Shown: piece after piece, positions 44,691 to 55,395 of the stretch | How positions within the stretch are numbered: the stretch's first letter is position 1 | Layout: each line of letters starts with the position of its first letter | DNA from: Sphingomonas sp. Leaf33 | GTDB taxonomy: Bacteria; Pseudomonadota; Alphaproteobacteria; Sphingomonadales; Sphingomonadaceae | DNA: 64,000 bases | Assembly (NCBI RefSeq): GCF_001421785.1 | Contig: NZ_LMLB01000001.1 | Coordinates: 656,101-720,100 of the forward strand | Reading direction: 5' to 3' | Notes under the pieces: model-generated | The model's input: the letters and a program-made list of their open reading frames with translations, nothing else | The model's database searches: none | What the model was told of the DNA's origin: nothing | Made by a program: the position numbers and the translations under genes

Positions 44691-45746
44691 CCCTGCATTA
44701 TTTAAGTTTGAGTCAGCGCTCGGCGTACGTTGCCGTTCCATCGTTTGCCGGGCAAAGTCGGAATTTCGCCCGGCGTGCGCAATCGCATGTTTCGTGATGG
44801 AGACAAATCGGTCTGTCGTCGGCCAACTCGTGACCGCGTCTGACTCCATTAGTCACCGGTCATGACTATCGTCATCGCCCAGGTGCGGGTCGACTTGATC
44901 CTGCCATTGGGACTATGCTGTCAGGACACGAAGGTGCTGTGGAAACCGATAGGCAATGTGGTGTCGGCACGTCGGCAACTCGCCCGGCAACGCTCCATCT
45001 GACGGAAGCATCAGGTCGATCGAGAGCCGGTATCAAACACGATTTAGTGCGCGATCGGCGCGTGGTTGAGGATCACTTCCGCCAGCATCTAGCCAAGTTC
45101 ATGGTACCTGTGCGGCTAGGCTTGAGTTCGCTCACCATGACGCCTGCATTGACGAATGCCGCACCAACCAGTGCGAATGCCGGCAAGCGGTCACCCACCA
45201 TCCGACCAACCATGCCGCCTAATACCGAATCGCTTGCGCAGATAATAGTTTTGCACGTCGGCGATAACGCCTTTTGCGCCCAGTTCATGTTAACTGGATG
45301 AGCGCACTGGCCACGCCCAAGCGACGGCGGCTGTCAGCCAGACCCAAAAAAAGTTGGCAATGCCTCATCCTTGCTGGTCGCGACGGCTTAGTTGGTTCGA
45401 TCGGCGATCGCCTTGGCTAAGGCGACAGGGCGCAGGCGGCGTTTGCCCCGTTCAGGTAGATGAGAGGTCGCAACGAAAGCGGTGTAGCCCGTGGACATGA
45501 TCGGTTTATCGCAGACGTCGAACATCCCCTTCATACCACAATCGTGAGGTGGTTCTCGAGCTGGAGCAGCCTTGCGGGCGACGCCCATTGGTCAGTGATC
45601 GTGGGGTAGGTCGTCGTTGAACGAACGGAAGCTTCTGGGGGAGTGCATTTGTTGCATCGAACGTCTGGGTCTACTGCTGCCCAACCGCAAACAGGTCATA
45701 GCATCTCGAAAGGGCGAACCGGCGCGGCCGGCTCGCCCCTGCGCGG
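44691..45746. other. Long intergenic region, no supported gene
   Basis: About 1 kb with no gene I can support. Short frames occur (plus 44915-45301; minus 45073-45288, with a hydrophobic GRMVGDRLPAFALVGAAFVN stretch; minus 45388-45588). None has a family motif or a clear ribosome-binding site. Base composition is lower in GC than the surroundings. The minus frame at 45073-45288 could be a relic of a membrane protein. Confidence 0.35.
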
Positions 45747-47819
45747 TTACGCCAACGTGCGCACGCCGGGTTCGCGGTCGTAGAAGCGTCGGGCCGCGGC
45801 GGCGACGAAGCCGTCTCCTAGGTCCGTCACGCCCGCGTCCCGCTCGACACCAGCCTTGTCGAGCAAGGGTTTTGCGGCATCGCTCGCGCCAATCGCCTTC
45901 AGATGGCCGAACGCGTCCATCACGAACTGGACGGCGGCGGCTTCCTTCACCAGTGCCGCACACCCCTCGGCCGATACGACGATGGCGACCGCGTCGAAAA
46001 TCTGGCTCGGCGTGCCCGCCAGCTGTCCGTCAGCCTTACGCTTCGACCCGTCGGCCAGTGTCGCGCCGCCGACCCTGGGTGCGACCAGCACCGCCTTGCC
46101 CTTCGCCGCGGTGACGGCCGCGACCAACGCGTCGATCTCCCCGCCGTCGCTGCCATCGGTGACGAGAATGCCCACGCTGCGGCCCTCCAGCGTGTTCTTC
46201 ATATTCTTGTGGATCGACAGCGCATCGGACGGCGCCATGTCGACCGGCTCGCGCGCAGGAGCGGCCTTTTCGGGGAGGTCGATGCCCAGCCCGTCGGCTA
46301 CGCGGGCGGCAAGGTTCTCGTCGACATTGCGCAGGTTCGCAACCATCCGCGGCGGGACCTGATCGAGCACGCCGACCTTCGACAGTTCGAATACGAAGGA
46401 CGAGGCGATATGCGCCTGCTCGATCTCGGTCTGCGAACGATAGAACAGCCGCGCCTGGCTGTAGTGATCCGCGAACAGTTCGGCACGGATGCGTAACTTG
46501 TCGCCCTGCTCGTCAGGCCCTGTGGCGGCGTTCACGGTCGTAAAGCCACGCTCAGCGCTTTCGCGCGGCCCGCCGTCCTCGCCATGCGCGGCCAAGCTGT
46601 TGGGCTCGTAATTGGCACGGCCCTTGGGCACATGGGTCTGCATCTTGCCGTCACGCTGGAAATTGCCGAACGGGCAGCGCGGGGCGTTGATAGGAATCTG
46701 GTGGAAGTTGGTCGTCCCCAGCCGCGAATTCTGCGTGTCGAGATAGCTGAACAACCGTCCCTGCAGCAGCGGGTCGTTCGAGAAGTCGATGCCCGGCACG
46801 ATGTTGGTCGGCAGGAATGCGACCTGTTCGGTTTCCGCGAAGAAATTGTCCGGATTGCGATTGAGGGTCAGCGTGCCGATGATCCGGACGGGCACGTCGT
46901 CCTCCGGGATCAGCTTGGTCGCGTCGAGCACGTCATAGGGCTGCGCGCGCGCGAAGTCCTCGTCGAACACCTGGATGCCCAGGTCCCATTGCGGAAAGGC
47001 GCCGGTGTCGATCGCTTCCCACAAGTCGCGGCGCTGATAGTCGTTGTCGGCGGCCTGAAGCTTCAGCGCCTCGTCCCAGATCGTCGATTGCAGACCCAGA
47101 CGCGGCTTCCAGTGGAACTTCACGAAACTGGCCTTTCCGTCGTCGTTGACCAGCTTGAAGGTGTGGACGCCGAAGCCCTCCATCGTGCGGAAAGACCGCG
47201 GCAGGGTGCGGTCGGACATCGCCCACATCAGCATGTGCGTCGTCTCGGGCATCAGCGATGCCCAGTCCCAGAAGGTGTCGTGCGCGCTGCCCGCCTGCGG
47301 ATATGCGCGATCGGCCTCCATCTTCACCGAATGGACCAGGTCGGGGAACTTGATCGCGTCCTGGATGAAGAAAACGGGGATGTTGTTGCCGACCAGATCC
47401 CAATTGCCTTCGCAGGTGTAGAACTTGACCGCAAAGCCACGGACGTCGCGCGGTGTGTCGACGGATCCTGCGCCGCCGGCGACCGTCGAGAAGCGAACGA
47501 AGACCTCGGTCTGCTCGCCCTTGGTGAAGACCGCCGCCTTCGACAGGTCGGAGATATCGTCGGTCGCCTCGAACACGCCGTGCGCGCCGGAGCCGCGGGC
47601 GTGGACGATCCGCTCCGGGATGCGTTCGTGGTCGAAGTGGAAGATCTTTTCGCGGAGGACGAAATCCTCCAGCAGCGTCGGGCCGCGCGCCCCGGACTTC
47701 AGGCTGTTCTGGTTGTCGCTAACGGGCACGCCGTGGTTGGTGGTCAGGACGGGGGAGTCGCCAGCTGCGCGCTGGTGCGTCTCGCCACCATTGCCGGTGA
47801 CCGTGTTGCTATCGCTCAT
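45747..47819 (-). CDS. katE: Large-subunit catalase (clade 2, KatE-type)
   Basis: A 690-residue heme catalase, the length of large-subunit (HPII-type) enzymes. The active-site His region is [15 protein letters not shown], followed by [19 protein letters not shown] and the NADPH/heme region [17 protein letters not shown]. The heme-ligand Tyr is in [14 protein letters not shown]. The last ~150 residues ([20 protein letters not shown]) are the DJ-1/PfpI-like domain that typifies this clade. It converts peroxide to water and oxygen, likely in stationary phase or stress. ATG 47819 is the family start; the upstream extension is not. Confidence 0.92.
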   Translation of the reverse strand: MSDSNTVTGNGGETHQRAAGDSPVLTTNHGVPVSDNQNSLKSGARGPTLLEDFVLREKIFHFDHERIPERIVHARGSGAHGVFEATDDISDLSKAAVFTKGEQTEVFVRFSTVAGGAGSVDTPRDVRGFAVKFYTCEGNWDLVGNNIPVFFIQDAIKFPDLVHSVKMEADRAYPQAGSAHDTFWDWASLMPETTHMLMWAMSDRTLPRSFRTMEGFGVHTFKLVNDDGKASFVKFHWKPRLGLQSTIWDEALKLQAADNDYQRRDLWEAIDTGAFPQWDLGIQVFDEDFARAQPYDVLDATKLIPEDDVPVRIIGTLTLNRNPDNFFAETEQVAFLPTNIVPGIDFSNDPLLQGRLFSYLDTQNSRLGTTNFHQIPINAPRCPFGNFQRDGKMQTHVPKGRANYEPNSLAAHGEDGGPRESAERGFTTVNAATGPDEQGDKLRIRAELFADHYSQARLFYRSQTEIEQAHIASSFVFELSKVGVLDQVPPRMVANLRNVDENLAARVADGLGIDLPEKAAPAREPVDMAPSDALSIHKNMKNTLEGRSVGILVTDGSDGGEIDALVAAVTAAKGKAVLVAPRVGGATLADGSKRKADGQLAGTPSQIFDAVAIVVSAEGCAALVKEAAAVQFVMDAFGHLKAIGASDAAKPLLDKAGVERDAGVTDLGDGFVAAAARRFYDREPGVRTLA

Positions 47820-48010
47820 GAAAATCCTTCGTGCGCCGTTGTGGGGCTCGGGAGTTGGAACGAAGCAGCGCACAGAAAGCCCCACCTGCGAACGCTTATC
47901 GGCGGGGATTGATCGTGATCGTAAACGTCGCGCCTTGAAGGTACCGATACGACGACCGATATGTTGCGGTGCAGCAAAAGTTTAGTCAACGAGGCTTCTG
48001 CCCCTTAGCG

Positions 48011-49117
48011 ATGGGAGCCGCTATGCGACGGCTTAACGACACGATCAGGCGCTTGCGGGCGAACCTGCCGAGCGCTGGCAGCGTTGGATCGGCGCCACGG
48101 TCGACGCGCCTCCAGCCCTTCGCGATGGCACGACCCAACCCCGGCGCGCTCTCCGCCAAGGCATTCGTGCCGACCGGCGGGTCGGGCGTGCCGCTGGTGG
48201 TCGTACTCCACGGCTGTACTCAGACCGCCGATGGCTATGACGTCGGCGCTGGCTGGTCTGCTGTCGCCGAGCGGAACGGCTTCGCTGTCCTGCTGCCCGA
48301 ACAATCGGTCGGCAACAATCCCAACCGCTGCTTCAACTGGTTCCAGCCCGGCGACACCCGTCGAGACAGCGGCGAAGCGCTGTCGATCCGCAACATGGTG
48401 GCCGAGATGGTCGAGCGCCGCGCGATCGATCCGGCCCGCGTCTTCGTCACCGGCCTGTCGGCGGGTGGGGCAATGGCGTCGGTGATGCTCGCCGCCTATC
48501 CGGAGGTGTTCGCCGGCGGCGCGATCATCGCTGGCCTGCCGTTTGGCACCGCAGATACCATTCCGCAGGCGTTCGATCGGATGCGGGGGCATGGATTGCC
48601 CGATGCGGCGCAGCTAGGTCGGCTCGTCGCCCAAGCGTCGGGTCACGCCGGGCCCTGGCCGACGGTGGCGGTCTGGCACGGATCGGCTGACGCCACCGTC
48701 TCGCAATCGAACGCGGAAGCGATCCTCGACCAATGGCGGGCGCTGCACGGCGTCGCCGCGGCCCCCGATCGGCGCGACATCGTCGACGGCGCGGTGCGGC
48801 GGCAGTGGGCCGATGCCGGTGGCCGCGTCTGCCTGGAGGACTATCGCATCACCGGCATGGGGCACGGCACGCCGCTCACGTCGACCGGCACCGGCGCGTG
48901 CGGTTCGCCGATGCCCTATATGCTCGACGTCGGGATATCGTCGACTTGGCATATCGCATCGTCCTGGGGGCTGGTCGATCCGTCGTCCGGCGACCTCGCG
49001 ATTGCAGACGAGCCCGTCGCGAGGGATCGCGAACCGTCATCGCCGCCCATGCCGCATGCTATCGATGTCCAGGCGACGATCGAGCAAGCCTTGCGCTCGG
49101 CCGGCCTGATGCGCTGA
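48011..49117 (+). CDS. PHB-depolymerase-type esterase
   Basis: A 368-residue alpha/beta hydrolase of the extracellular-catalytic-domain type-1 esterase group. VPLVVVLHGCTQTADGYDVG is the oxyanion region, VFVTGLSAGGAMASVMLAAY the lipase-box nucleophile (G-L-S-A-G), VWHGSADATVSQSN carries the Asp, and MGHGTPLTS the His. There is no clear signal peptide. ATG 48011 or 48023 are both possible. It is read divergently from the catalase gene across 191 bases. It may act on short-chain polyhydroxyalkanoates or feruloyl esters. Confidence 0.85.
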   Translation: MGAAMRRLNDTIRRLRANLPSAGSVGSAPRSTRLQPFAMARPNPGALSAKAFVPTGGSGVPLVVVLHGCTQTADGYDVGAGWSAVAERNGFAVLLPEQSVGNNPNRCFNWFQPGDTRRDSGEALSIRNMVAEMVERRAIDPARVFVTGLSAGGAMASVMLAAYPEVFAGGAIIAGLPFGTADTIPQAFDRMRGHGLPDAAQLGRLVAQASGHAGPWPTVAVWHGSADATVSQSNAEAILDQWRALHGVAAAPDRRDIVDGAVRRQWADAGGRVCLEDYRITGMGHGTPLTSTGTGACGSPMPYMLDVGISSTWHIASSWGLVDPSSGDLAIADEPVARDREPSSPPMPHAIDVQATIEQALRSAGLMR

Positions 49118-49419
49118 GGAGCTTTTGCGGATCGGCAACCCGGAAAAGGCTGACACGGCGCGAAGGAACTTGCGACCGTTTGATCGACCGGGCCACTACC
49201 TGGCCGTCAACCTGCACAGCTCGAAAAGGACAAGACGTTGGATGGGGCGGCTGACGCTTAACTAGAATGGGCACCACCGGTCGAGAACCGACAGCGAGTG
49301 CTGGCCAACCACGCGCCGGACCACCTGACCGAAAGGCTGCTTTCGGGAAGCGCGAAAAGGCGTGCTGTTGGCGACGATTGGGTCTCCGCAGCGCCTGAGC
49401 AACTGACTGCGACGTGGTC

Positions 49420-49620
49420 AATCTTGACTGCCACCGTGCCATCGTTCTTCCAAGACGCGCCGCTTGGGACGGTCGCAACTTTCCCGTTTCTCCGTCTCCA
49501 CCTGACAGTTTCAGGAAAATGCCTTCGGGCACAGATTTCGGGAAAGCAGACCCCTCTGGCGTCCGTCAGCTCGATCGGCGCGGCGGGATTCCTGTCACAG
49601 TATCCAAATCGGGAAGCCTC
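49420..49620 (+). repeat. Dispersed ~190-bp intergenic repeat, copy 2
   Basis: Partner of 26925-27125 in direct orientation, about 22.5 kb away. The best-conserved stretch is 49480-49548 (TTTCTCCGTCT, CCTGACAGTTT, ACAGATTTCGGGAAAGC). The copies differ by scattered substitutions and short indels, so they are old. Confidence 0.7.
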
Positions 49621-49728
49621 AAGCCGTCCTCACGCGACCTTTGCTTGTAGGAAATTAGATCGAACGAGCTTGCCTTGCTGTGTTGTTAGGGTAAGACGCT
49701 ATCTTCCTTTTGCCACGGAACTGTCTCG

Positions 49729-51489
49729 ATGCAGAATTACTGCTTCGGGTTCGTCTTGATGTCTTTCGCAATAGTGGCACCGACGACGGCTGGCGCATCC
49801 CACGACGAGCACGCAAAGTCGCGCTTCGCTGCGTCGGCCCCTGCAAAGCGCGATGGCGACTGGCTCGGGACGCTGACGCTTCCGTCAAAGGCGACGTTGC
49901 GGATCGCAGTGCATCTGCGCTTCGGTCAGGACGGTATAGTGCGCGGGAGTCTCGACAGCCTCGACCAGCGCGTCTGGGATATTCCGCTCGACGCGGTGTC
50001 GGTGACGCCGACAACGTTGAGCTGCACGGTGCCGAGCATCGGTGCCCGCTACACAGGGCGCTGGAATGCGCGGACCAGACGCTTCGTCGGCGTGTGGGAG
50101 CAAGGCGGTGCGCAATTCCCATTGGCGCTCACGGCGAACGGACCTCCGCCCCGCCCCGCGGCCACGACGGACGCATGGACGCTGCCGTCCGATGCCGAGA
50201 TCGGCGACCTGCTCGACCGGCGCATCGCACAGCGACCGGGCGAGGCGATCGTCGTGGGCGTGATCGACGAAACCGGCCGGCGGATCATCACGCGCGGTCC
50301 CGCGCGAGCGGACACACTGTTCGAGATCGGCTCGATCACGAAGACGTTCACCGGGCTTCTTCTGGCCGACATGGTGGCACGCGGCGAGATCGGACTGAAT
50401 GACCCTGCCGCAAAATATCTGCCGGCAGGCTGGACGCTGCCGGTACGGGGCTGTCCGATCACCCTGCTCGATCTGACGACGCATCGATCGGGGTTGCCGC
50501 GAGTGCCGCTGGACATGCCCTTCAGTGATACGGGCAATCCCTACGACGATTACACACCGGCGCTGATGCGCGCGTTTCTGAAAACCTGGGTGCCAGATCG
50601 CGAACCGGGCGTGCAGTTCGAATATTCTAACCTCGGCGTCGCGCTGCTCGGCCAGATCCTCGCTTGGCGGGCGGGCACCGATTACGAAACGCTGGTGCGG
50701 ACCCGTATCACCGGGCCGTTGCATATGGCGGACACAACGGTACGCACCACGGACGAGGATATGCGACGTCAGGCGACGCCGCATGATGAATTCCTGCAAC
50801 GCGTAACGCCGTGGAAATGGACCGGCGGTGCGATGGTCGCGGCCGGGGGCCTGCGATCGGATGCCGACGATATGCTGAACTATCTTGGCGCGCATATCGG
50901 CCTTGTGCCGACACCGCTTAAACCGGTGATGGACGACATGCGGGTCGTCCGTGCCGAGGGCGATGGCCCCAAAGCAGGTAGGGGCATCGGCTGGATGGTC
51001 GCGACGACGCCGGTCGGCACGATCGTCACGCATGGCGGCGCAACTGGCGGCTATCTTGCAAATGCCGCGTTCGATCCGGTCCGTCGGCGCGGCGTGGTGG
51101 TGCTGGCCAACGCGATGACGCAGCCGGGTGTGGAAGATATCGCCATGCACCTGCTGACAGGGTCGCCGGTCGCCGCCACGCCGCCCCCACCGACACCGCC
51201 CGCCACCCGGCCGGTGGTCACGATGCCGCCGGCCGCACTGGACCGGTTCGTCGGCCGTTACCGGCTCGAACCGGATCAGGTCATCACTGTATTCCGATCC
51301 CGGGATCGTCTGATGATCCAGTTGACCGGGCAGCAGGCGGTGCCGATCCATGCGTCAGGACCGTTAGAATTCTTCGGAAAGGTCGTACCGTTCGACCTGA
51401 TCTTTCGTGAGACAGCCGGAAAGATTGCCGCCGTGACGTTGCGGCAGAATGACGAGGAAAAGCTCGCGCCCCGCATCTCGGTGCCGTAA
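49729..51489 (+). CDS. Secreted beta-lactamase-fold serine hydrolase
   Basis: A 586-residue class C beta-lactamase/esterase-like protein. The N-terminal signal peptide is CFGFVLMSFAIVAPTTAGAS. It has an extra N-terminal region (residues ~40-150), then SxxK in EIGSITKTFTG, YxN in QFEYSNLGVALLG and HGG in VTHGGATGGYLANA. The final ~100 residues (RFVGRYRLEPDQVITVFRSR) form a small beta domain common in these hydrolases. It could be a D-aminopeptidase, esterase or beta-lactamase. Confidence 0.87.
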   Translation: MQNYCFGFVLMSFAIVAPTTAGASHDEHAKSRFAASAPAKRDGDWLGTLTLPSKATLRIAVHLRFGQDGIVRGSLDSLDQRVWDIPLDAVSVTPTTLSCTVPSIGARYTGRWNARTRRFVGVWEQGGAQFPLALTANGPPPRPAATTDAWTLPSDAEIGDLLDRRIAQRPGEAIVVGVIDETGRRIITRGPARADTLFEIGSITKTFTGLLLADMVARGEIGLNDPAAKYLPAGWTLPVRGCPITLLDLTTHRSGLPRVPLDMPFSDTGNPYDDYTPALMRAFLKTWVPDREPGVQFEYSNLGVALLGQILAWRAGTDYETLVRTRITGPLHMADTTVRTTDEDMRRQATPHDEFLQRVTPWKWTGGAMVAAGGLRSDADDMLNYLGAHIGLVPTPLKPVMDDMRVVRAEGDGPKAGRGIGWMVATTPVGTIVTHGGATGGYLANAAFDPVRRRGVVVLANAMTQPGVEDIAMHLLTGSPVAATPPPPTPPATRPVVTMPPAALDRFVGRYRLEPDQVITVFRSRDRLMIQLTGQQAVPIHASGPLEFFGKVVPFDLIFRETAGKIAAVTLRQNDEEKLAPRISVP

Positions 51490-51620
51490 AACGGATCATT
51501 GCAGGACAGCGTCGCCCACGCCGTCCAACACCTTTCCGCTCTTGCTTCTATCTGTGCATGAAGTTTTGGGAAGATGATCCCATTCCCACAATTCCATCTC
51601 AATCGGGAAGCGTCTTCGTG

Positions 51621-52082
51621 TCAGATTAACGGGATGCCATAAGCGTAAAATTTGTTGTCGCGTGTCCACCCGGTCTTTTCATAAATCGACTGAGCGGTCG
51701 TGTTGGTGACAGCGGTAGAGAGCGAAAGCCGCGCTGCGCCGACGTTCCGGCCATACTCACATGCCCCATCCAGCAAGGCGCGTGCGGCGCCCATGCCGCG
51801 CGCGTCAGGGGATACGAACAAGTCATTGAGGATGAACGTGCGCGCGAGCCTTGCTGAAGAGAATGACGGAAACAGCTGTACGAAACCAACCGCCCGGTCT
51901 CCTTCGCAAGCTAGCAGAATGATTGATTGCTGATGTTCGAAGCGATCGAACAGGAATGATCGAGCGCCGATCAGGTCGGACGGTTGCTCATAAAATTGGC
52001 GGTAGGCGTCGAACAACGGCACCAGTTTGTCCAGATCAGCGATGATGGCTTGGCGAACGATCAACGACGGCGACTCCCACAA
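51621..52082 (-). CDS. GNAT-family N-acetyltransferase
   Basis: A 153-residue acetyltransferase: RQAIIADLDKLVPLFDAYRQ, the central FILNDLFVSPDARGMGAARA carrying the acetyl-CoA loop (R-G-M-G-A-A) and TAVTNTTAQSIYEKTGWTRD. The TTG at 52082 is taken as the start because a GGAAGGAT ribosome-binding site lies 5 bases upstream and the domain begins there. The open frame to 52202 contains Arg-rich sequence. It probably acetylates a small amine; the substrate is unknown. Confidence 0.8.
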   Translation of the reverse strand: MWESPSLIVRQAIIADLDKLVPLFDAYRQFYEQPSDLIGARSFLFDRFEHQQSIILLACEGDRAVGFVQLFPSFSSARLARTFILNDLFVSPDARGMGAARALLDGACEYGRNVGAARLSLSTAVTNTTAQSIYEKTGWTRDNKFYAYGIPLI

Positions 52083-52232
52083 CGGTTTATCCTTCCGACG
52101 GCGAGCGGAACGGCGACAGCACGATAGTCGATAATTCGCGTCAGCAATCGACGCCAGCTTTCTCGAAACTCGCTTCCAACGGAACGGCGTCCGACCCCTC
52201 AATCACCAGTTCTTTCTGGGAATCCTGCGGTA

Positions 52233-53723
52233 TCAACGCGCTACCCCCGCAGCGCCGCTTGTCGTCCTGATCGGTGCTTCCAGCGTCTTCAGATGCTCGG
52301 TCGCATTGCTGTTGCCGGGATTGAGAGCCAGCGATCGTTTGAAATGCTCGATCGCACCGGCGCGGTCGCCCGTCACCTCCAGCGCTTCGGCCAGACTGTC
52401 ATGCACGTTCCAGCTTCCAGGGTTATTGGCCGCGTTCAGCCTGAATATGGCAAGAGCCTGATCCGGCTGCTCCTGCTCGCGCAGCTTGTATCCCCAGGCA
52501 TTCAGTTCGGCCTCGCTCGGCTTCGCCTGCATCGAACGCAAGATGCGCGGTGCCTGCTGGAAGCCACGGCGAAGCAGTTTGGCACGAAACGCCTTCACGG
52601 CCGGCGGCAGGCCGAAGCCATCGGCCTCGTGCATCCCGGGAATGTAATAGGCAGCGACCTCGTCGATGAAATATTCCGGGTTGGCGCCCTGAAGGTTCGT
52701 CAGCACGACGACCGACAGGTCATCCTTGGGATAGACGAAGAAGGCCGATCGCATCCCACCGATCGGGCCGGCCGCCGGATGGTCCGTCCGCATCGTCACT
52801 GGCCAGCCCAGCCCCGATCCGTTCAGCAGCTCGTTCGTCCCCGCCGTGGTGCCGTCGTTCAGCATAATCGGCGTCCACAAGGCAGTGACGCTGGCGTTGT
52901 TCTTGAGAAGCTTGCCGGATTGAAGCGCGATCAGCCATTTCGCCACATCGTCGGCCGTGGAGAGGATGCCTGCCCCTGTCCTGAAATAGCCTGGAAAGGT
53001 CGCGTAGGTCGCCAATAGCCGGTCGCCTTTCCGCCAGACGCCATCGGTGTTGGCGAGATAGGAATAGCTGCGGGCCGTTAGCGGGACGACGTCGGAAGAA
53101 TCGCCAAACCGGGTATGCGACATTCCGGCGGGTTCGAACTGCTGTTTCGCGATGAACTCCGCAAACGGCATTCCGCTCAGTTTGTCGATGATCCTGCCCA
53201 GCATGACGTAGCCGGTCTGATTGTAGCTGTATCGTGCGCCGGCCTTGAACTCCAACGGTAACGTCTTCACCGCCGCCCATGCCGACGCCTCCGTGCCGTC
53301 ACCGATCAGATGTTCCTTGTCATCGATGATGTTCGGCAGCCCCGAGACATGAGACAGGACCTGCCGGATCGTGATCGCCTGCCAGGTTGGTGGCAGGTCA
53401 TCGAGATACTGGGAAACCGGATCGTCGATCCGCAGCTTGCCTGCCTCGGACAGCTGCATGATCGCGACGCCCGTGAACGCCTTGGTGCAGGAATTGATTG
53501 AGAAGACGCTGGACGTGGTAGCGGGCACATCATGCTCCACGTCGGCGATGCCATAGGCTGCCGATGCCACGATCTTCCCGTGTTGCACGACGGCGACCTG
53601 CAGCGCCGGTATGTGCTCCTTCTGCATCTTCGCCTTGAGGAATGTCGCCAACCCGTCTTCCGGGGCCTGGGCATGAGCAGGCGTTGCGAACAGGAGGAAA
53701 GCCGCCAGTACCAGCTTGTTCAT
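52233..53723 (-). CDS. Secreted beta-lactamase-fold serine hydrolase with TPR-like tail
   Basis: A 496-residue protein with signal peptide MNKLVLAAFLLFATPAHAQA. The SxxK nucleophile is in FSINSCTKAFTGVAI, and YSYNQTGYVMLG holds the second motif. The C-terminal 100 residues (AWGYKLREQEQPDQALAIFR and GDRAGAIEHFKRSLALNPGN) are two TPR-like repeats that probably mediate binding. The family includes esterases and D-alanyl-peptidase relatives. ATG 53723 begins the signal peptide. Confidence 0.87.
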   Translation of the reverse strand: MNKLVLAAFLLFATPAHAQAPEDGLATFLKAKMQKEHIPALQVAVVQHGKIVASAAYGIADVEHDVPATTSSVFSINSCTKAFTGVAIMQLSEAGKLRIDDPVSQYLDDLPPTWQAITIRQVLSHVSGLPNIIDDKEHLIGDGTEASAWAAVKTLPLEFKAGARYSYNQTGYVMLGRIIDKLSGMPFAEFIAKQQFEPAGMSHTRFGDSSDVVPLTARSYSYLANTDGVWRKGDRLLATYATFPGYFRTGAGILSTADDVAKWLIALQSGKLLKNNASVTALWTPIMLNDGTTAGTNELLNGSGLGWPVTMRTDHPAAGPIGGMRSAFFVYPKDDLSVVVLTNLQGANPEYFIDEVAAYYIPGMHEADGFGLPPAVKAFRAKLLRRGFQQAPRILRSMQAKPSEAELNAWGYKLREQEQPDQALAIFRLNAANNPGSWNVHDSLAEALEVTGDRAGAIEHFKRSLALNPGNSNATEHLKTLEAPIRTTSGAAGVAR

Positions 53724-53916
53724 GCGATGACCCCGAAGGAGAAAGCCCGCCGTCATCCTCGCATATGTGTATTACTATGGCAACACGGCTCGATGAGTGA
53801 GGACCGCTATGATGGCAAACCCGTCATTGACTAATCACGCTGATTGCAACTGCGTCTGACGTTTGCCAAAGTGTGTTGGTAATATGATACAGTAGTAACG
53901 GCCACATTCAGGAACA

Positions 53917-55370
53917 ATGGTGATACAAAACTACCTCGCCAAGCTACCCGTCATCGTTGCTGTCATGACGATCGCGACGGCAGCACATGCGTCCGAGACG
54001 AAGCGTCCCGTGCCGCGCTTCGAGAAGTCGAGTGCGCCGTGAAGGTGGTGCCCGGCGAGCGGATCGAATGTGGCTTCCTGTATGTGCCCGAAAACCGTCG
54101 AAAGGCGCGCAGTCGCACGATTAGCCTGCCGGTGATGATCTTTCGCAGCACGGCCGCCACCCCCGCGGCCGATCCCGTCGTCTATCTCCCCGGCGGGCCG
54201 GGCTTGAGCAGCATCGACGGACGCACGACGGGCAAAGGCAACCCGTTCCTGATGGAACGCGACCTGATTCTTCTCGAAGGGCGGGGCAACAAGTTCGCTC
54301 GCCCGTCGCTCGCGTGTCCCGATATCAACGTCCTCCGCGCCCAGAATGCGGATACTGCCACGCAGACCGAGGCAGTCGCACGGTGCCGGGCGGCACTGGT
54401 CGCATCCGGGGTCGACCTCGATGGCTATACCTCGGCCGAAACCGCCGACGACCTCGATGATCTCCGCCGGCTGCTGGGTATTCGGAAATGGAACCTGATC
54501 GGCTTCTCCTATGGCACGCGCCTCGCGCAAACGGTCCTGCAACGCCACCCCGAAGGGCTGCGGAGCGTCGTGCTGGATTCGGTCCTGCCGATCGACGTCG
54601 ACTACGACGAAACCGCCGCGTCTTCGCTGCGACGGGCGATCGATGCCTTGCTGGCCGGGTGCGCGAACGACCCGGATTGTGACACCCGATACCCGGACCT
54701 TCACGCTCGCTTCGCCAAGCTCGTCGCCGACGCCGATCGAACCGGGGTCGCAGCACCGGATCGTATGCTGCGCGGTCGCGATATCGTCGAAGCCGTAGGC
54801 ACGGGTCTTCAGCAGCCCGCCACCATCCCCACCTTGCCGCGGATCATCAGCGAGGCGGCAGATGGACGGTTGGCCGGATTGCTGCCGCTGACCCAACAGA
54901 CTCCATCGAGTTTCAACTGGGGGTTGCGCCTGTCGATCTGGTGCGGCGAGGAGATGCCGTTCGAGATGGTTTCGCGGATGGCCTCGCAAACGTCCCCGGC
55001 GCTGGGCCTTGGTGGCGTGGACAATCGTGCCGCCACGCCCGAGATGTGCGCCGCATGGCGCGTGTCATCCGCTGACGCTAAGGCGAACGAGCCGGTCAAA
55101 AGCGACGTGCCGGTCCTCATTCTCGCCGGAGAGTTCGATCCCGTCACGCCTCCCGCGTGGGGGCGTCGTCTGCTCCGCACCATGCCGAACGCGCGGTTCG
55201 TGCAGATACCCGGCCAGTCGCATGGGGCGATGTTCAACCGGTGCGGCGGCCAGATGACCTTGGCGTTCCTTCATGACCCCGGCGCGCCCCTGAGCGGGGA
55301 CTGCATCGCGAAGCTGCCGGGAACCGTCTTCGGTCCCGACGCGGGAATTGCAGCGTCGCCCATGAAGTGA
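53917..55370 (+). pseudogene. Secreted alpha/beta hydrolase split by a frameshift after its signal peptide
   Basis: ATG 53917 begins a signal peptide (PVIVAVMTIATAAHA) then SETKRPVPRFEKSSAP and TGA. From 54030 a different frame reads ECAVKVVPGERIECGFLYVP and continues 443 residues. It holds VVYLPGGPGLSSIDG, the nucleophile elbow LIGFSYGTRLAQTVL (G-F-S-Y-G) and PVLILAGEFDPVTPP with Asp, then His in GQSHGAM. It is a TAP-like/proline-iminopeptidase-type hydrolase. Joining the frames needs a one-base change near 54029. As sequenced, the catalytic part could start at GTG 54039, but it would lack export. Confidence 0.65.
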
Positions 55371-55395
55371 GCACGACCGTACCGGCGACGAGGGT

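Noticed and set aside
45073..45288. Small minus-strand membrane-protein frame
   Set aside because: Hydrophobic middle but no ribosome-binding site, family or neighbour support; noted only within the intergenic entry.
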